From Prochlorococcus sp. MIT 1223 (GTDB lineage Bacteria; Cyanobacteriota; Cyanobacteriia; PCC-6307; Cyanobiaceae): 64,000 bases of DNA. The stretch is from positions 620,001 to 684,000 of the forward strand of contig NZ_CP139303.1 of the NCBI RefSeq assembly GCF_034092465.1, given 5' to 3'. Below, piece after piece: positions 9,726-19,103 of the stretch (the stretch's first letter is position 1; every line of letters begins with the position of its first letter). The position numbers were made by a program, and so were the translations under genes. The notes under the pieces were generated by a model that was not told where the DNA came from, did not search any database, and saw nothing but the letters and a program-made list of their open reading frames with translations.

Positions 9726-10621
9726 AAACCTATATATTTGATATAGATGGGACTATTTGTAGTAATACAAATGGCGAATATCAATTAGCAGAACCCTATA
9801 AGGAGAGAATAGATTTCATTAATAAACTCTACAATGAAGGTAATACTATTAAATATTTTACAGCTAGAGGTTCTACTACTGGCATTAACTGGTACGAGTT
9901 AACTGAGAATCAACTTCTGGGATGGGGGGCATTACACCATGAATTAATACTAAATAAACCAGATGGAGATATTTATATAGATGATAAGGCATTTAATTGT
10001 AACCAATGGTTATTTCCATCACAAAATACCCCTAATAATAACTCCGAGAATAAATCCTTCTTCAAAGGATACATACAAAATCACATCGAAGTAATGAATA
10101 AGCTTCTTACTGATCAAATAATTAATAAACAAATTGATAGCCTATGTTTAAAAATAAAAGAAACCTTTAAGAAAGGCGGGAAGCTTATATTTGCAGGAAA
10201 TGGAGGGAGTTTTTCTGATTCGCAGCATCTAGTAGCAGAATTTGTTTGTAGGTTCTCTACAGATAGAATCCCTTTACCAGCAATTGCACTCGGTACAAAT
10301 AGCAGCAACCTTACTGCAATAGGAAATGATTATGGCTTTGAATATGTCTTCTCTAGAGAACTGGAATCTCTGGGTAATCATAATGACTTGTTAATTGCCT
10401 TCACAACAAGTGGCAATAGTGAGAATATTGTAAACCTAATAGAAAAAGCAAAATCTATAAAAATACCTTTTTATATTCTAACCGGGCAATCAGGTGGAAA
10501 GTTATCAAGATATAGGGAATCTACAATAAAAGCCCCTTCTGAGGAAACAGCTATTATTCAACAAATTCATATTGTATTAGGTCATATAATATGCCAAAAT
10601 GTTGAAATACCTTACATATAA
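9722..10621 (+). CDS. Fusion of HAD phosphatase and GmhA-like SIS isomerase
   Basis: A two-domain 299-residue protein. Residues 1-100 are a small HAD-type phosphatase with the nucleophile motif FDIDGT (Asp7, Asp9), FTARG near 46 and the acidic motif YIDDKA at 85-90. Residues 125-299 are a SIS domain of the phosphoheptose-isomerase (GmhA) type, with FAGNGGSFSDSQH (157-169) and TTSGNSEN near 229. GmhA converts sedoheptulose-7-P to glycero-manno-heptose-7-P. The HAD half could remove the phosphate from a product of the neighbouring synthase. Coupled to the NeuB-like gene by ATGA. The domain order is visible; the exact substrate is inference. Confidence 0.8.
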   Translation: MKTYIFDIDGTICSNTNGEYQLAEPYKERIDFINKLYNEGNTIKYFTARGSTTGINWYELTENQLLGWGALHHELILNKPDGDIYIDDKAFNCNQWLFPSQNTPNNNSENKSFFKGYIQNHIEVMNKLLTDQIINKQIDSLCLKIKETFKKGGKLIFAGNGGSFSDSQHLVAEFVCRFSTDRIPLPAIALGTNSSNLTAIGNDYGFEYVFSRELESLGNHNDLLIAFTTSGNSENIVNLIEKAKSIKIPFYILTGQSGGKLSRYRESTIKAPSEETAIIQQIHIVLGHIICQNVEIPYI

Positions 10622-10635
10622 AGATAATTTTAATT

Positions 10636-11634
10636 ATGCATTACTTGAAAAAATCATTAAATAATAAAAAGGGAATCATAGTAATTACTCATAAAGAATA
10701 CAATAAAGTTAAAGAGTTAAGCTCATTTAAGGTTTTATCAAATAATAATTATATCGCTTTGCATGTTGGTTTTAATATTAGGATTCCGTTAGCTTGGTAT
10801 TTACCCACAAGTAAGATTAGTTTATTTCTAATGCCTTCATTTCACTGGACGCCTACCTGGATTAGAAAAACTGATTTTTGTACACGAAGATTTACTCCAG
10901 ACTATTTTTTAAATCAACCAGGAGGGGATCGACCAATAGACATAATTTATATTGGAAGAATAAATAAAATGAAGAACTCCTTGAAAATTGCAAGTTTTGT
11001 AAAAAAATTAAATTTAAAAACTGTCTTTATTGGCTTTTATCAGGGAGGTGAAGATTCGTATTACCAAGAATTTTTAGATGTAGTTAATAGCAGCGACAAT
11101 ATAAATTATATAAATGGAACTGGAATAAGAAATGCTGACTTCTGGGGAACATCACAAAGAGAAATATCAGAATACCTAAAGCAATCAAAAGTATATATAC
11201 ATGGATGCGTAAATGAAGGTGAATCTCGTTCAATACATGAAGCTTTTCTTTCAGGATGCATATTGTTAATTCCTAAAAATATGAAAGGAGGTGGTTTAGA
11301 CTATTACAACCAACTTAATTATTCATTATATGAAGATGATACTATTTATGTATCATTAATAGAAGCAATTAATAAGTCAAAATATTTCCGTGATTTACCA
11401 GAAAGTCACTCAAAACTTCTAGATTCAAACTCAATTGCGTTATTTAAAGATAAAGTGAAGTCTTTATTGCCAGATATTGATAAAAGTGAAGATGGCTGGG
11501 ATACAGAGAAACTAAATCTAAAGTTATGCGCACATTACCTTAATATTCCTTGGTATAAAGAAGGTAGCGTTACGGCAGATATATACACTTCAGAATCTCT
11601 GCAAACCTTCTTATCATATAATTGTATAGAATAA
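10636..11634 (+). CDS. Glycosyltransferase, GT-B fold (GT1/GT4-like)
   Basis: A 332-residue protein without a signal peptide. The C-terminal half is a glycosyltransferase nucleotide-binding domain: DIIYIGRINKMKN near residue 107, then a strand/helix series and EGESRSIHEAFLSGCILLIP near 193-213. That is the E-x7-E-like donor-binding motif of GT4-type enzymes. It probably transfers a sugar from an activated donor at the cytosolic face of the membrane. It lies 14 bases downstream of the HAD-SIS gene, making the third gene of a plus-strand operon, and converges with the next gene cluster. The N-terminal acceptor domain is short and unlike any I recognise. Confidence 0.65.
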   Translation: MHYLKKSLNNKKGIIVITHKEYNKVKELSSFKVLSNNNYIALHVGFNIRIPLAWYLPTSKISLFLMPSFHWTPTWIRKTDFCTRRFTPDYFLNQPGGDRPIDIIYIGRINKMKNSLKIASFVKKLNLKTVFIGFYQGGEDSYYQEFLDVVNSSDNINYINGTGIRNADFWGTSQREISEYLKQSKVYIHGCVNEGESRSIHEAFLSGCILLIPKNMKGGGLDYYNQLNYSLYEDDTIYVSLIEAINKSKYFRDLPESHSKLLDSNSIALFKDKVKSLLPDIDKSEDGWDTEKLNLKLCAHYLNIPWYKEGSVTADIYTSESLQTFLSYNCIE

Positions 11635-11734
11635 TTTATTTAATTAGATACTTTAGATTAAAGTAAATATAAAAAATCACTTTTATAATGGAAAATTTTT
11701 CTTATGGTCAAGAAAGAAATAATATATTAATTAT

Positions 11735-13108
11735 CTATATACTTTCTATAAAATCCATGATTGTTTTTTTTTGATTAAACTCAAATAAATCTTTTTTCAC
11801 GTTAAGTATTTTACTTCTATAAGAATCCATTAAAGACGAATCTTCTGCTAAATTGCATATTTTATTTATAGCATCAGTTTTATTACTTACACTAATACCT
11901 ATACCCATCTGATTGAAATCTATAGAATGTCTAAGGCAAGTAGGATTAAAAGAGATAGGTATTGAGTCTAAAAGAACAGACTCTAGTAAAGCGGAAGTTA
12001 ATATTCCCACTGAAATTATAGAGTCACTTAAATGATGAAATAAATTATCTTCATGATCCAAAGTAATCCGGCTATCCCTTAATGAATTTTCAATCTCTGA
12101 TGAAATAAATGAAGGATGGCTTCTATATACAATCTCGAAATCTTTCAGTCTTATTGATAGTTCTCTCATGATAAAAATATAGTCATCAAAATTCTGTTGT
12201 GTTATATGATCAATAGGGGGCTGAGATAGGAAAATAATCTTATTAGATTTCTTGTATTGGTGCGACATAAATTTTTGATTAGGATAACCAAAAAGCCTGA
12301 TGTCTAAAGATTTATTTAATGGGGTCAATTGATCTGCAAAATATTTACCCCAAGCTAAAAAATAATCAAACTTCATATTTGAGAAACCTATATCAATTTT
12401 ATTTGGATAAAATATTCCCCATTGAATACATATACTTTTTATATTATTAACTTTTGATATTGCTGCTATCGCTGAATGGTAAGGCGCATCTCCTTCAACA
12501 CAAATGATATATCTTGGTTTTATAATTGACAAAAGTGAATATATTTTTGAGGATAAATTAATTATTGGGTCTATTAATGGGTGATAAATATTAGAATCAA
12601 GTCCTTTAGGTAAAGAAATAACAGTCTCTTTTTTACCAAGAATCTTTCTGATTTTTTTATTTTGGTTTAAGACTACCCATAATATATTTTTATCTTTAAA
12701 TCCAGATTCGATTAAATAATATACAAATTTTGGATGGTGTACTATTACCATATATTTGTGCTTATTAACATAAAGTTCTAAATCATTTAGGTTATCGAAT
12801 TTTATTTCATCTTTCAGCTTGCGTAGCAAACTGAATTTATTAAAAATATTATATTTATATTTAAGATAGGTCTTTAAAGAGTTATCTTCATAATCAAATT
12901 TCTCCTTAGAAAGAGAATCTAATAAAATATAAAATAAGGTTGGATTAGTCAGAAATGATATATATAAATGTCTCTCTATTGCTGGAATAAGATCGATATT
13001 ATTCCAATCTTTAAATAAAAGAAGGGAGGACTGAGTAAAAGACTTTATAAAATCAACACACTCTCTTTCAAATTCACAGTAATTCTTAAACCTTTTACTA
13101 TAACTCAT
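11735..13108 (-). CDS. Putative surface-glycan transferase, GT-B fold with HP motif
   Basis: A 457-residue protein with two Rossmann-like halves. The N-terminal half has IICVEGDAPYHSA near residue 200 and CIQWGIFYPN. The C-terminal half has FLSQPPID, then YRSHPSF near 320 and the DSIISVGILTSALLESVL donor-site pattern near 368. An HP motif and a late S-x-x-E site are shared by bacterial sialyltransferase-type and glycerophosphotransferase-type GT-B enzymes. With CMP-sugar genes next to it, transfer of a nonulosonic acid is plausible but unproven. It is the last gene of the minus-strand operon that starts at 16649. Confidence 0.55.
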   Translation of the reverse strand: MSYSKRFKNYCEFERECVDFIKSFTQSSLLLFKDWNNIDLIPAIERHLYISFLTNPTLFYILLDSLSKEKFDYEDNSLKTYLKYKYNIFNKFSLLRKLKDEIKFDNLNDLELYVNKHKYMVIVHHPKFVYYLIESGFKDKNILWVVLNQNKKIRKILGKKETVISLPKGLDSNIYHPLIDPIINLSSKIYSLLSIIKPRYIICVEGDAPYHSAIAAISKVNNIKSICIQWGIFYPNKIDIGFSNMKFDYFLAWGKYFADQLTPLNKSLDIRLFGYPNQKFMSHQYKKSNKIIFLSQPPIDHITQQNFDDYIFIMRELSIRLKDFEIVYRSHPSFISSEIENSLRDSRITLDHEDNLFHHLSDSIISVGILTSALLESVLLDSIPISFNPTCLRHSIDFNQMGIGISVSNKTDAINKICNLAEDSSLMDSYRSKILNVKKDLFEFNQKKTIMDFIESI

Positions 13109-13130
13109 GAATTTAGTTCCATTATAAAAT

Positions 13131-13868
13131 TTAATGATTTAGGTAAACGTTGTCATACCAGTTTATAATATCAACTATATTAAACATTGGATTTATTGGA
13201 TATAAATACTCATAAAGCTCTTTCATAAATAAATAATCATTATATGTATTAACATCTAGCACCAAATCAGGCCGTCTAAAAGCTATAGGGCATTTTATAG
13301 TATTTATTGGGCACCATTCCTCATCCATTGCCTTTTGATTTTTATAATCAAAGAAATTTAAATGTAAGTGCTCTCTTTTGATTATGTCTAAATCCATTTC
13401 TCTTATTTGCTCCAAATAATCAAAGTGAAATATTTCTGTTCCTATGCCATCGGGATAACCAGATCCATTTATTTGAGAAAGATTGCTAGAGAAACCTTTA
13501 TTATTTAATGACAGATGATATTGAATTATCCTATCAATTTCTGATGGTTCAGGTGTTGCATTATCCGCTGGTAATCTACAAATGAAAGTTGAATTTTCTA
13601 ATTTAGCAGCTTGATAATATCTTTCAACTAAATCATTTTCTGAACCTGCATATAGCTTAACTTGAAATTTATCAGCTATATCTACTAAAGGTAAATTTTC
13701 TTTTGTATCTGGGATTGCAAGGACTATATCATCCAAAAGCTTACATCTAGAAACTCTCTCTAGAATTCTGCCAACTAATGTTTCTCCAGCTAGGTCAAAT
13801 AAGCTTTTACCAGGAAGACGTTTTGAACCGATCCTAGCTTGAATAATAAGATCTACTTTGTCTTTCAT
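13131..13868 (-). CDS. SpsF-type CMP-sugar (acylneuraminate-like) cytidylyltransferase
   Basis: A 245-residue GT-A-fold nucleotidyltransferase from the ATG at 13868 (MKDKVDLIIQARIGSKRLPG). The N-terminal nucleotide-binding motif QARxGSxRLPGK is clear, followed by DDIVLAIPDTKEN, a Glu-Asn-Asp segment (GSENDLVERYY) and the metal-binding region ICRLPADNATPEPSE near 96-110. SpsF-type enzymes activate nonulosonic acids with CTP, as NeuA, PseF and KdsB do. An upstream in-frame ATG at 13886 is less likely, because the ATG at 13868 overlaps the stop of the preceding SDR fragment (ATGA). It presumably activates the product of the NeuB-like gene at 8844. Confidence 0.75.
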   Translation of the reverse strand: MKDKVDLIIQARIGSKRLPGKSLFDLAGETLVGRILERVSRCKLLDDIVLAIPDTKENLPLVDIADKFQVKLYAGSENDLVERYYQAAKLENSTFICRLPADNATPEPSEIDRIIQYHLSLNNKGFSSNLSQINGSGYPDGIGTEIFHFDYLEQIREMDLDIIKREHLHLNFFDYKNQKAMDEEWCPINTIKCPIAFRRPDLVLDVNTYNDYLFMKELYEYLYPINPMFNIVDIINWYDNVYLNH

Positions 13869-13981
13869 TCTTGATTTTCCCCACATTCCAATAAAGCAAA
13901 AGCATTCTCCAAACCCAAAAGCCCTGCTCCTCCAGTTATTAAGGCTGTTCTCCCATAAAACTCAAACCTTTTATTAGCCAT
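13865..13981 (-). pseudogene. N-terminal fragment of an SDR oxidoreductase
   Basis: This 38-codon frame reads RTALITGGAGLLGLENAF then ALLECGENQE and stops. It is the first beta-alpha unit of a Rossmann-fold short-chain dehydrogenase and resembles the start of the intact SDR at 40252 (TALITGSSGLLGVQHA, ALLDCGAN). Everything after the first helix is gone. The stop TGA overlaps the ATG of the cytidylyltransferase, so ribosomes ending here could reinitiate on it. It is probably a deletion remnant retained as a leader. Confidence 0.75.
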
Positions 13982-14033
13982 TAACTTTTAATATAACTAA
14001 AATCATAATAATCACTAAAGGAAAGAAGATCCT

Positions 14034-14789
14034 TCATCCTCTAATCTGACCTCCATCCAAAGTTATTATAGAACCAGTCATAAAGCTAGAAAAAGGAGAG
14101 GCTAGATAACAAACCAGATTTGCAATATCATCAGGCTTACCAAAAGTTTTCATAGGAACCTCATTATTTAGCATTTGTTCGACAATTTTGGGGTCTGACT
14201 TTATTTTTAAATCCCATGTAGACCCCTCAAAATATATATTTCCTGGTGAAATAGCATTAATTCTCACACTTTTTTGCGCAAGATTTCTAGAAATTCCTCT
14301 TACATATTTATTTAAAGCTGCTTTTGCTGTTGAGTAAGTAATAGGAGCTCCAGGGATAGTCTCATTTCCACATATTGATGAAATGCAAATTATATTTCCT
14401 TTGGTTTTCTCAAGATAATTAATAGATGCTTCTACCATATTAGTAGTACTATATAAATTATCATTCATCATAGTCTTCCAATCTTCTAAAGATTCATTGC
14501 CAGGTGAAACTGATTTACTATTGCCTACATTACATACAAGAATATCTAGTTTGCCAAAAGCTTTTATTGTCATTTCGGTTAGATATTTAGCCTCTGAGAC
14601 TTTAGTTACATCTGCTATAACAGAGATAGAACCAGGCAATGAATCAATTGCTATCTTTAATCTATCTGAATCTCTTGAGTTTAATACAATATTGCATCCC
14701 TGATTATAAAGTGACCTTGCAATCTGAAGTCCTATGCCCTTAGAGGAACCAGTTATAAGAGCTGTCTTTCCTTTGAGATCAAGATTCAT
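14034..14789 (-). CDS. Short-chain dehydrogenase/reductase
   Basis: A classical SDR of 251 residues from the ATG at 14789 (MNLDLKGKTALITGSSKGIG). The cofactor motif TGSSKGIG is at residues 11-18, NVGN near 86, and the catalytic Ser, Tyr-x3-Lys (ICISSICG, then YSTAKAALN) at about 135-155. It ends GSIITLDGGQIRG, typical of FabG-like enzymes. The open frame can begin at a TTG (14819), but that start would overlap the upstream gene and add an unconserved tail. It sits in the minus-strand operon between the sugar isomerase and the cytidylyltransferase. It probably reduces or oxidises a sugar or 2-keto intermediate. Confidence 0.85.
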   Translation of the reverse strand: MNLDLKGKTALITGSSKGIGLQIARSLYNQGCNIVLNSRDSDRLKIAIDSLPGSISVIADVTKVSEAKYLTEMTIKAFGKLDILVCNVGNSKSVSPGNESLEDWKTMMNDNLYSTTNMVEASINYLEKTKGNIICISSICGNETIPGAPITYSTAKAALNKYVRGISRNLAQKSVRINAISPGNIYFEGSTWDLKIKSDPKIVEQMLNNEVPMKTFGKPDDIANLVCYLASPFSSFMTGSIITLDGGQIRG

Positions 14790-14815
14790 CTTTTGTGAAG
14801 TATAAAAATTATATT

Positions 14816-15658
14816 TCAAGTAGAAATATATTTATGAATATATTTCTTAGTTAATTCATGATAGCTTTTTATCAAATTAGCATGCGATCCATCCATACTT
14901 CTGGCTGTCTGCAATATAAAATTACCAGAATAGTTAATTTTGGATAACCCTTTAAAAACAGAATCAAAATCTACGGAACCTTCTTTTAAAGGAACAGTTT
15001 GGCCACCTAAAACCCTATCTTTTATATGTACATTAATAATTCTTTTACCATAAGCTGAAAACTCCTCAGAACTATCAAATCCCATTGATGCACTATTACC
15101 TGTATCATAATTAATTCCAAATTGATTAACAGGAAATCGATCAATAAAGTGTTTTAATTCATCTGGTTTTAAATCAGATTCAAAGGCAACTTTAATATCT
15201 AAAGATTCTAAAAACTTAGTCTTTTGATTTAAGTAATTTACCACTTCATCCTCTTGAACTTTATTTTCTAATGATCCATTATCAACTAGAGGTATAACAA
15301 TTATTTTTATTTTTAATTTTGAACATGCCTTACATATTTTAATAAATTGATTTTTTAGGATTTCTTTATTGATAGGATTTTCTTTCCAGAATGGGTTTTG
15401 CATAAAACAATCACCAGTTAATGAATCTATTCTTAAATTGTATTTTTCAATTAATGAAACTATTCTCCGTTGACCTTCTTTAGTTAATAAAGGGTTTTTA
15501 TCTAAATCTAAACTATCTAATGTCCATTCCATAAGAGTAATTCCAATACCCTCTGCTGTCTTAAACTCATCTTGCCAATCCTTAATAGGGAAAGCCTGAA
15601 TTAATCCATTCACCGGATCAGATAAACGACCTTGCATAAAACCAACTTTTTTAATCAT
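14816..15658 (-). CDS. Sugar phosphate isomerase/epimerase (xylose-isomerase-like TIM barrel)
   Basis: A 280-residue TIM barrel of the AP-endonuclease-2/hydroxypyruvate-isomerase superfamily. Motifs include KVGFMQGRLSDP at the start, MEWTLDSLDL near 45, INYDTGNSASMGFDSSEEF near 195, INVHIKDR near 222 and the metal-ligand VPLKEGSVDF near 240. The ATG at 15658 overlaps the last bases of the upstream aminotransferase (stop 15651-15653), showing coupling. Members isomerise or epimerise keto sugars, inositols or hydroxypyruvate; which one applies here is not evident. It belongs to the operon with the class IV aminotransferase and the SDR. Confidence 0.75.
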   Translation of the reverse strand: MIKKVGFMQGRLSDPVNGLIQAFPIKDWQDEFKTAEGIGITLMEWTLDSLDLDKNPLLTKEGQRRIVSLIEKYNLRIDSLTGDCFMQNPFWKENPINKEILKNQFIKICKACSKLKIKIIVIPLVDNGSLENKVQEDEVVNYLNQKTKFLESLDIKVAFESDLKPDELKHFIDRFPVNQFGINYDTGNSASMGFDSSEEFSAYGKRIINVHIKDRVLGGQTVPLKEGSVDFDSVFKGLSKINYSGNFILQTARSMDGSHANLIKSYHELTKKYIHKYIST

Positions 15659-16649
15659 CTTGGACAAACTTATAGGGAGTGGGACTTGAAGCTGTTGCTT
15701 TACTTTCTAAGCTCCATTCAGTAATTTGATCAATTATGTTTACATTAGTATTATCTCCCCATTTTCTAATCAACCTTAAGAAATGTTCTCCAACTTTTCC
15801 ATCCTTTATAGGATTTCCATTTAATGAGGTTACAGGGAGCATACAAAAAGGTGTTCCGGTCATAAAAGCTTCATCAGCATTATAAATATCATATTGATCA
15901 ATATTCTTTTCTTGAACTTTAAGATCTAATTGTTTGCATAATTCTTGCATAACATAATCCCTTGAGATACCTCTTAAAATATTTCTTCCTTCAGGCGTTA
16001 TTACAATACCATCCTTAATTATAAAAAAATTATCTCCTGTACCTTCCGCAACAAACCCATCTGGATCAAGTAATAATGCCCAATTATTAGACCCTTTAAC
16101 TTCTGAAACCTCAATATTTGCCATTAAGTAATGAACCCTACTTCTATTTTTTATTTTTGGATCTAAAAGATTTGCAGGAATAGCTCTCTGAGAAGTAATT
16201 ACTGCATTTATACCAGTTGAAAATAAATTTGCCATAGATGAGACAGTCCAACGAAGTGGAAAATCAGCAATGATGACATTTGTCCCCTTGTGCAAACCCT
16301 CTATGCTCTCATAAATACCAAGCAAGCCTCTAGAAACATCAATCATCAAGCGATGTTCATCATTGGGAGCAAATAAATTTTCATTCATTTCTATCGTTTT
16401 ATAACAAGCAGCCTCTAACTGATCAGGAGAAAGGTCTATTGGTATCCTGAAAATCTTTAGGCCTGAATATAATCTTTCTATATGCTCCTTTAGTTTAAAT
16501 TGAACCTTATTGAATGATCTGGTCATTTCAAAGACCATATCACCAAACATTAAAGCCGAATCATAAATAGAAATTCTAGCTTCAGATTCAGGAACAAATT
16601 TGCCATTAAAGTAAACAACCCTTTGTTGCGAGATCTCAGAAGCCTTCAT
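15651..16649 (-). CDS. Class IV (D-amino-acid/branched-chain type) aminotransferase
   Basis: A 332-residue fold-type IV PLP enzyme. It begins with VVYFNGKFVPESEARISIYDSALMFGDMVFE, and has RSRVHYLMAN near 162 (the Schiff-base lysine is the earlier Lys in IKNRSR), EGTGDNFFIIKDG near 195 and NADEAFMTGTP near 260. These are hallmark motifs of IlvE, D-alanine aminotransferase and aminodeoxychorismate lyase. It is the first gene of a minus-strand operon (aminotransferase, isomerase, SDR, SDR fragment, cytidylyltransferase, transferase), so it probably supplies or consumes an amino group in a sugar-acid pathway rather than general metabolism. Confidence 0.8.
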   Translation of the reverse strand: MKASEISQQRVVYFNGKFVPESEARISIYDSALMFGDMVFEMTRSFNKVQFKLKEHIERLYSGLKIFRIPIDLSPDQLEAACYKTIEMNENLFAPNDEHRLMIDVSRGLLGIYESIEGLHKGTNVIIADFPLRWTVSSMANLFSTGINAVITSQRAIPANLLDPKIKNRSRVHYLMANIEVSEVKGSNNWALLLDPDGFVAEGTGDNFFIIKDGIVITPEGRNILRGISRDYVMQELCKQLDLKVQEKNIDQYDIYNADEAFMTGTPFCMLPVTSLNGNPIKDGKVGEHFLRLIRKWGDNTNVNIIDQITEWSLESKATASSPTPYKFVQDD

Positions 16650-17302
16650 GAAAGCAAAAAAATTATTCTTTTATCTAAACAATTAATAGCAAGCAAAAGG
16701 ATAATTGACACATGATCTTGCAATGAAAACAAATTATTTTACTTTGACATATGTTAAGGGTCTGAATGGATTCTATTCTCAAGACAATTTAATACCACTT
16801 TACAACTCTATAAAGATTTGATAAACAAGTTGTGATAAGGTATTAATTCAAATGAGGCTAAGGCTTTACCTTCTTACAGAATATTTATGAGTAAGATAAA
16901 AAATTAGGTCATAAACATAAAATGCTATGTATCAAATACTTAAATTCTTAACAAGGTTTATTTGTCTTAATTCATATATTGATTTATAATTTAAAACAGT
17001 TAATTTAAGTTTTTATTAACTAAAATTTTTAATTAATATTCGAAGGCGAAGATTAAAATACTAAAGTATGGAGATACAAATGTATTTAAAATATATAAAA
17101 ACACTTTAAAGATAAATTATTTGATTAAAATCAAATAAATGAGTATAGAAGTTTTAATACTAATAATTTCTATATTTATTACCAATGTCTATTTTCGCTA
17201 TATTCCGTAACAAGATGAATCCAAGATATGATTTTTGATTTGCTTTTGAATCAATTTTTATTTATTATGCTATTAGGCGATTTATCTTCATACTAAACCT
17301 AG
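16650..17302. other. Divergent intergenic region, no gene seen
   Basis: 653 AT-rich bases between two divergent operons. Both operon promoters must lie here. Only very short frames occur and none resembles a protein. No convincing repeat or hairpin was seen. Confidence 0.5.
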
Positions 17303-19099
17303 ATGAGACTCTTGAATCCTATTTATAGCAGAACTTTTAATCAAATAAAAGAACTTTGGTCTCACCTTTATTTTCATAGAAAACTTCAAATATTCTGCCT
17401 TCTTGGCTTTATGTTAATTAGTGGACTTGCAGAAATAATCTCTTTAGCTTCTGTAATGCCTTTTATCATGGTATTGACAAAACCTGATAACGTAAAAACG
17501 ATACCATATTTAAAATCAATATTTTTATTTTTTAATATTGAAGGTTCAAATGAAATCTTCATCACTGTAACTATTATATTTGCTTTTACTATAATATTAG
17601 CAGCTATTATAAGGGTAATAAACTTATGGCTAAATACAAGGCTCTCTGCATCTATAGGAACTGAGGTAACTAATAAACTATATAAGATAGTCCTTAACGA
17701 GCCATATTCTTTGCACGTTAAAAGAAACAGCAACAGTGTGATTAATCTGATTCTAAAGGATGCACAAAGTGCATCAGCTTCTATTGGATATGTTCTGCAA
17801 TTATCAACTGGTTTGATAGCAGTTCTTGCGATAAGCATTACTATATTTTATATAGATTATATATTCGCTATTTCGTCAATATCTCTATTTGCTCTTTGCT
17901 ATATTGTAATTGCTTTTACAGTTAGACCAAGGTTAACAAGAAATAGCTCTGAAATAGTAAAGTACACAACAAGAGTTATTGGAGTCGTTCAAGAAAGTAT
18001 AGGTGCTATTAGGGATGTAATACTCTCTGGCAACCAAAGTATTTATTCTAGTATTCATATAAAAGCAGAGTACAACGTAGCAAAAAGTATTGGTAATAGC
18101 ATTGTATTAGGTTCGTCACCCAAATTCATAGTTGAAGCAGTTGGTCTAACAGGAATAGCAATTTTTAGTCTCATAATATCTTTACAAAATAAATCAAACT
18201 CTAATTTACTTCCATTAATTGGAACAATGGCATTGGCTGCTCAAAGAATCCTACCAGCAATGCAACAAGTTTATTATAATTGGTCAGGAGTGAAGTCAGT
18301 AGATAAGGCTCTAGATAATATTCTAACCTTACTGAGAAAGGATTATTTATTTTCAGATAATCAGGTATCAAAATCACTATCTGAAATTAAATTTGACTCT
18401 AAGATTGATGTAGATGGCCTATATTTTAGATTTAATGAAAGAAATAAATATATCATTAAAGGTATTAATTTAACCATAAAAAAAGGAGAGATTATTGGGA
18501 TTATGGGAAAAACCGGCAGTGGTAAAAGCACATTTATGGACTTACTAATGGGACTTCTTGTTCCTGAAAAAGGAAGTATTTCAGTTGATGGTATAAATTT
18601 GAATCAAAACATTAATTCCAATCAATTACTTTCATGGCAAAGAAGTATTTCTCATGTACCACAGACAATATTTTTAGGAGATTGTTCAATTATAGAAAAT
18701 ATTGCTTTTGGAATTCCAGAAAATGAAATGTCGTTCAAAAAGGTTATAGAATGTGCAAAACTAGCTAGATTAAATGAATTTATAGAAGGTCTTGAAGAAG
18801 GTTATAATACTTATGTAGGAGAAAGAGGTATTAGATTGAGTGGTGGACAAAGGCAAAGGATAGGTATTGCTAGGGCTTTATACAAAGACTCAAAAATATT
18901 ATTTTTAGATGAAGCAACAAGTGCACTTGACGAAAAAACTGAATCAGAAGTAATGGAAGCAATCAATAATGTTAAGGAAGATATAACTATAATTATAATT
19001 GCACATAGACTAAAGAGTCTTTCTATTTGCGACAGAGTTATAAGAATGGATAATGGTATAGTAAAGGAGATTGTTACTCCGGAAGAAATACTTACCTAG
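17303..19099 (+). CDS. ABC exporter half-transporter, lipid-oligosaccharide flippase-like
   Basis: A 598-residue protein with an N-terminal membrane domain of about six helices (residues 30-330) fused to an ATPase domain. It has Walker A GKTGSGKST (402-410), signature LSGGQRQR near 512-519, Walker B ILFLDEATSALD and an H-loop IIAHR. The layout and the LSGLAEIISLASVMPF-like opening resemble PglK/MsbA-type exporters that flip lipid-linked oligosaccharides. It probably acts as a homodimer in the plasma membrane. It lies in a glycan cluster and is followed 4 bases later by a PhyH-like oxygenase, so the two are cotranscribed. Confidence 0.82.
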   Translation: MRLLNPIYSRTFNQIKELWSHLYFHRKLQIFCLLGFMLISGLAEIISLASVMPFIMVLTKPDNVKTIPYLKSIFLFFNIEGSNEIFITVTIIFAFTIILAAIIRVINLWLNTRLSASIGTEVTNKLYKIVLNEPYSLHVKRNSNSVINLILKDAQSASASIGYVLQLSTGLIAVLAISITIFYIDYIFAISSISLFALCYIVIAFTVRPRLTRNSSEIVKYTTRVIGVVQESIGAIRDVILSGNQSIYSSIHIKAEYNVAKSIGNSIVLGSSPKFIVEAVGLTGIAIFSLIISLQNKSNSNLLPLIGTMALAAQRILPAMQQVYYNWSGVKSVDKALDNILTLLRKDYLFSDNQVSKSLSEIKFDSKIDVDGLYFRFNERNKYIIKGINLTIKKGEIIGIMGKTGSGKSTFMDLLMGLLVPEKGSISVDGINLNQNINSNQLLSWQRSISHVPQTIFLGDCSIIENIAFGIPENEMSFKKVIECAKLARLNEFIEGLEEGYNTYVGERGIRLSGGQRQRIGIARALYKDSKILFLDEATSALDEKTESEVMEAINNVKEDITIIIIAHRLKSLSICDRVIRMDNGIVKEIVTPEEILT

Positions 19100-19103
19100 A
19101 CAA

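Noticed and set aside
16724-16822. Short 32-codon plus-strand frame in the 16650-17302 spacer
   Set aside because: No ribosome binding site, no recognisable motif, and such lengths arise by chance in AT-rich DNA.
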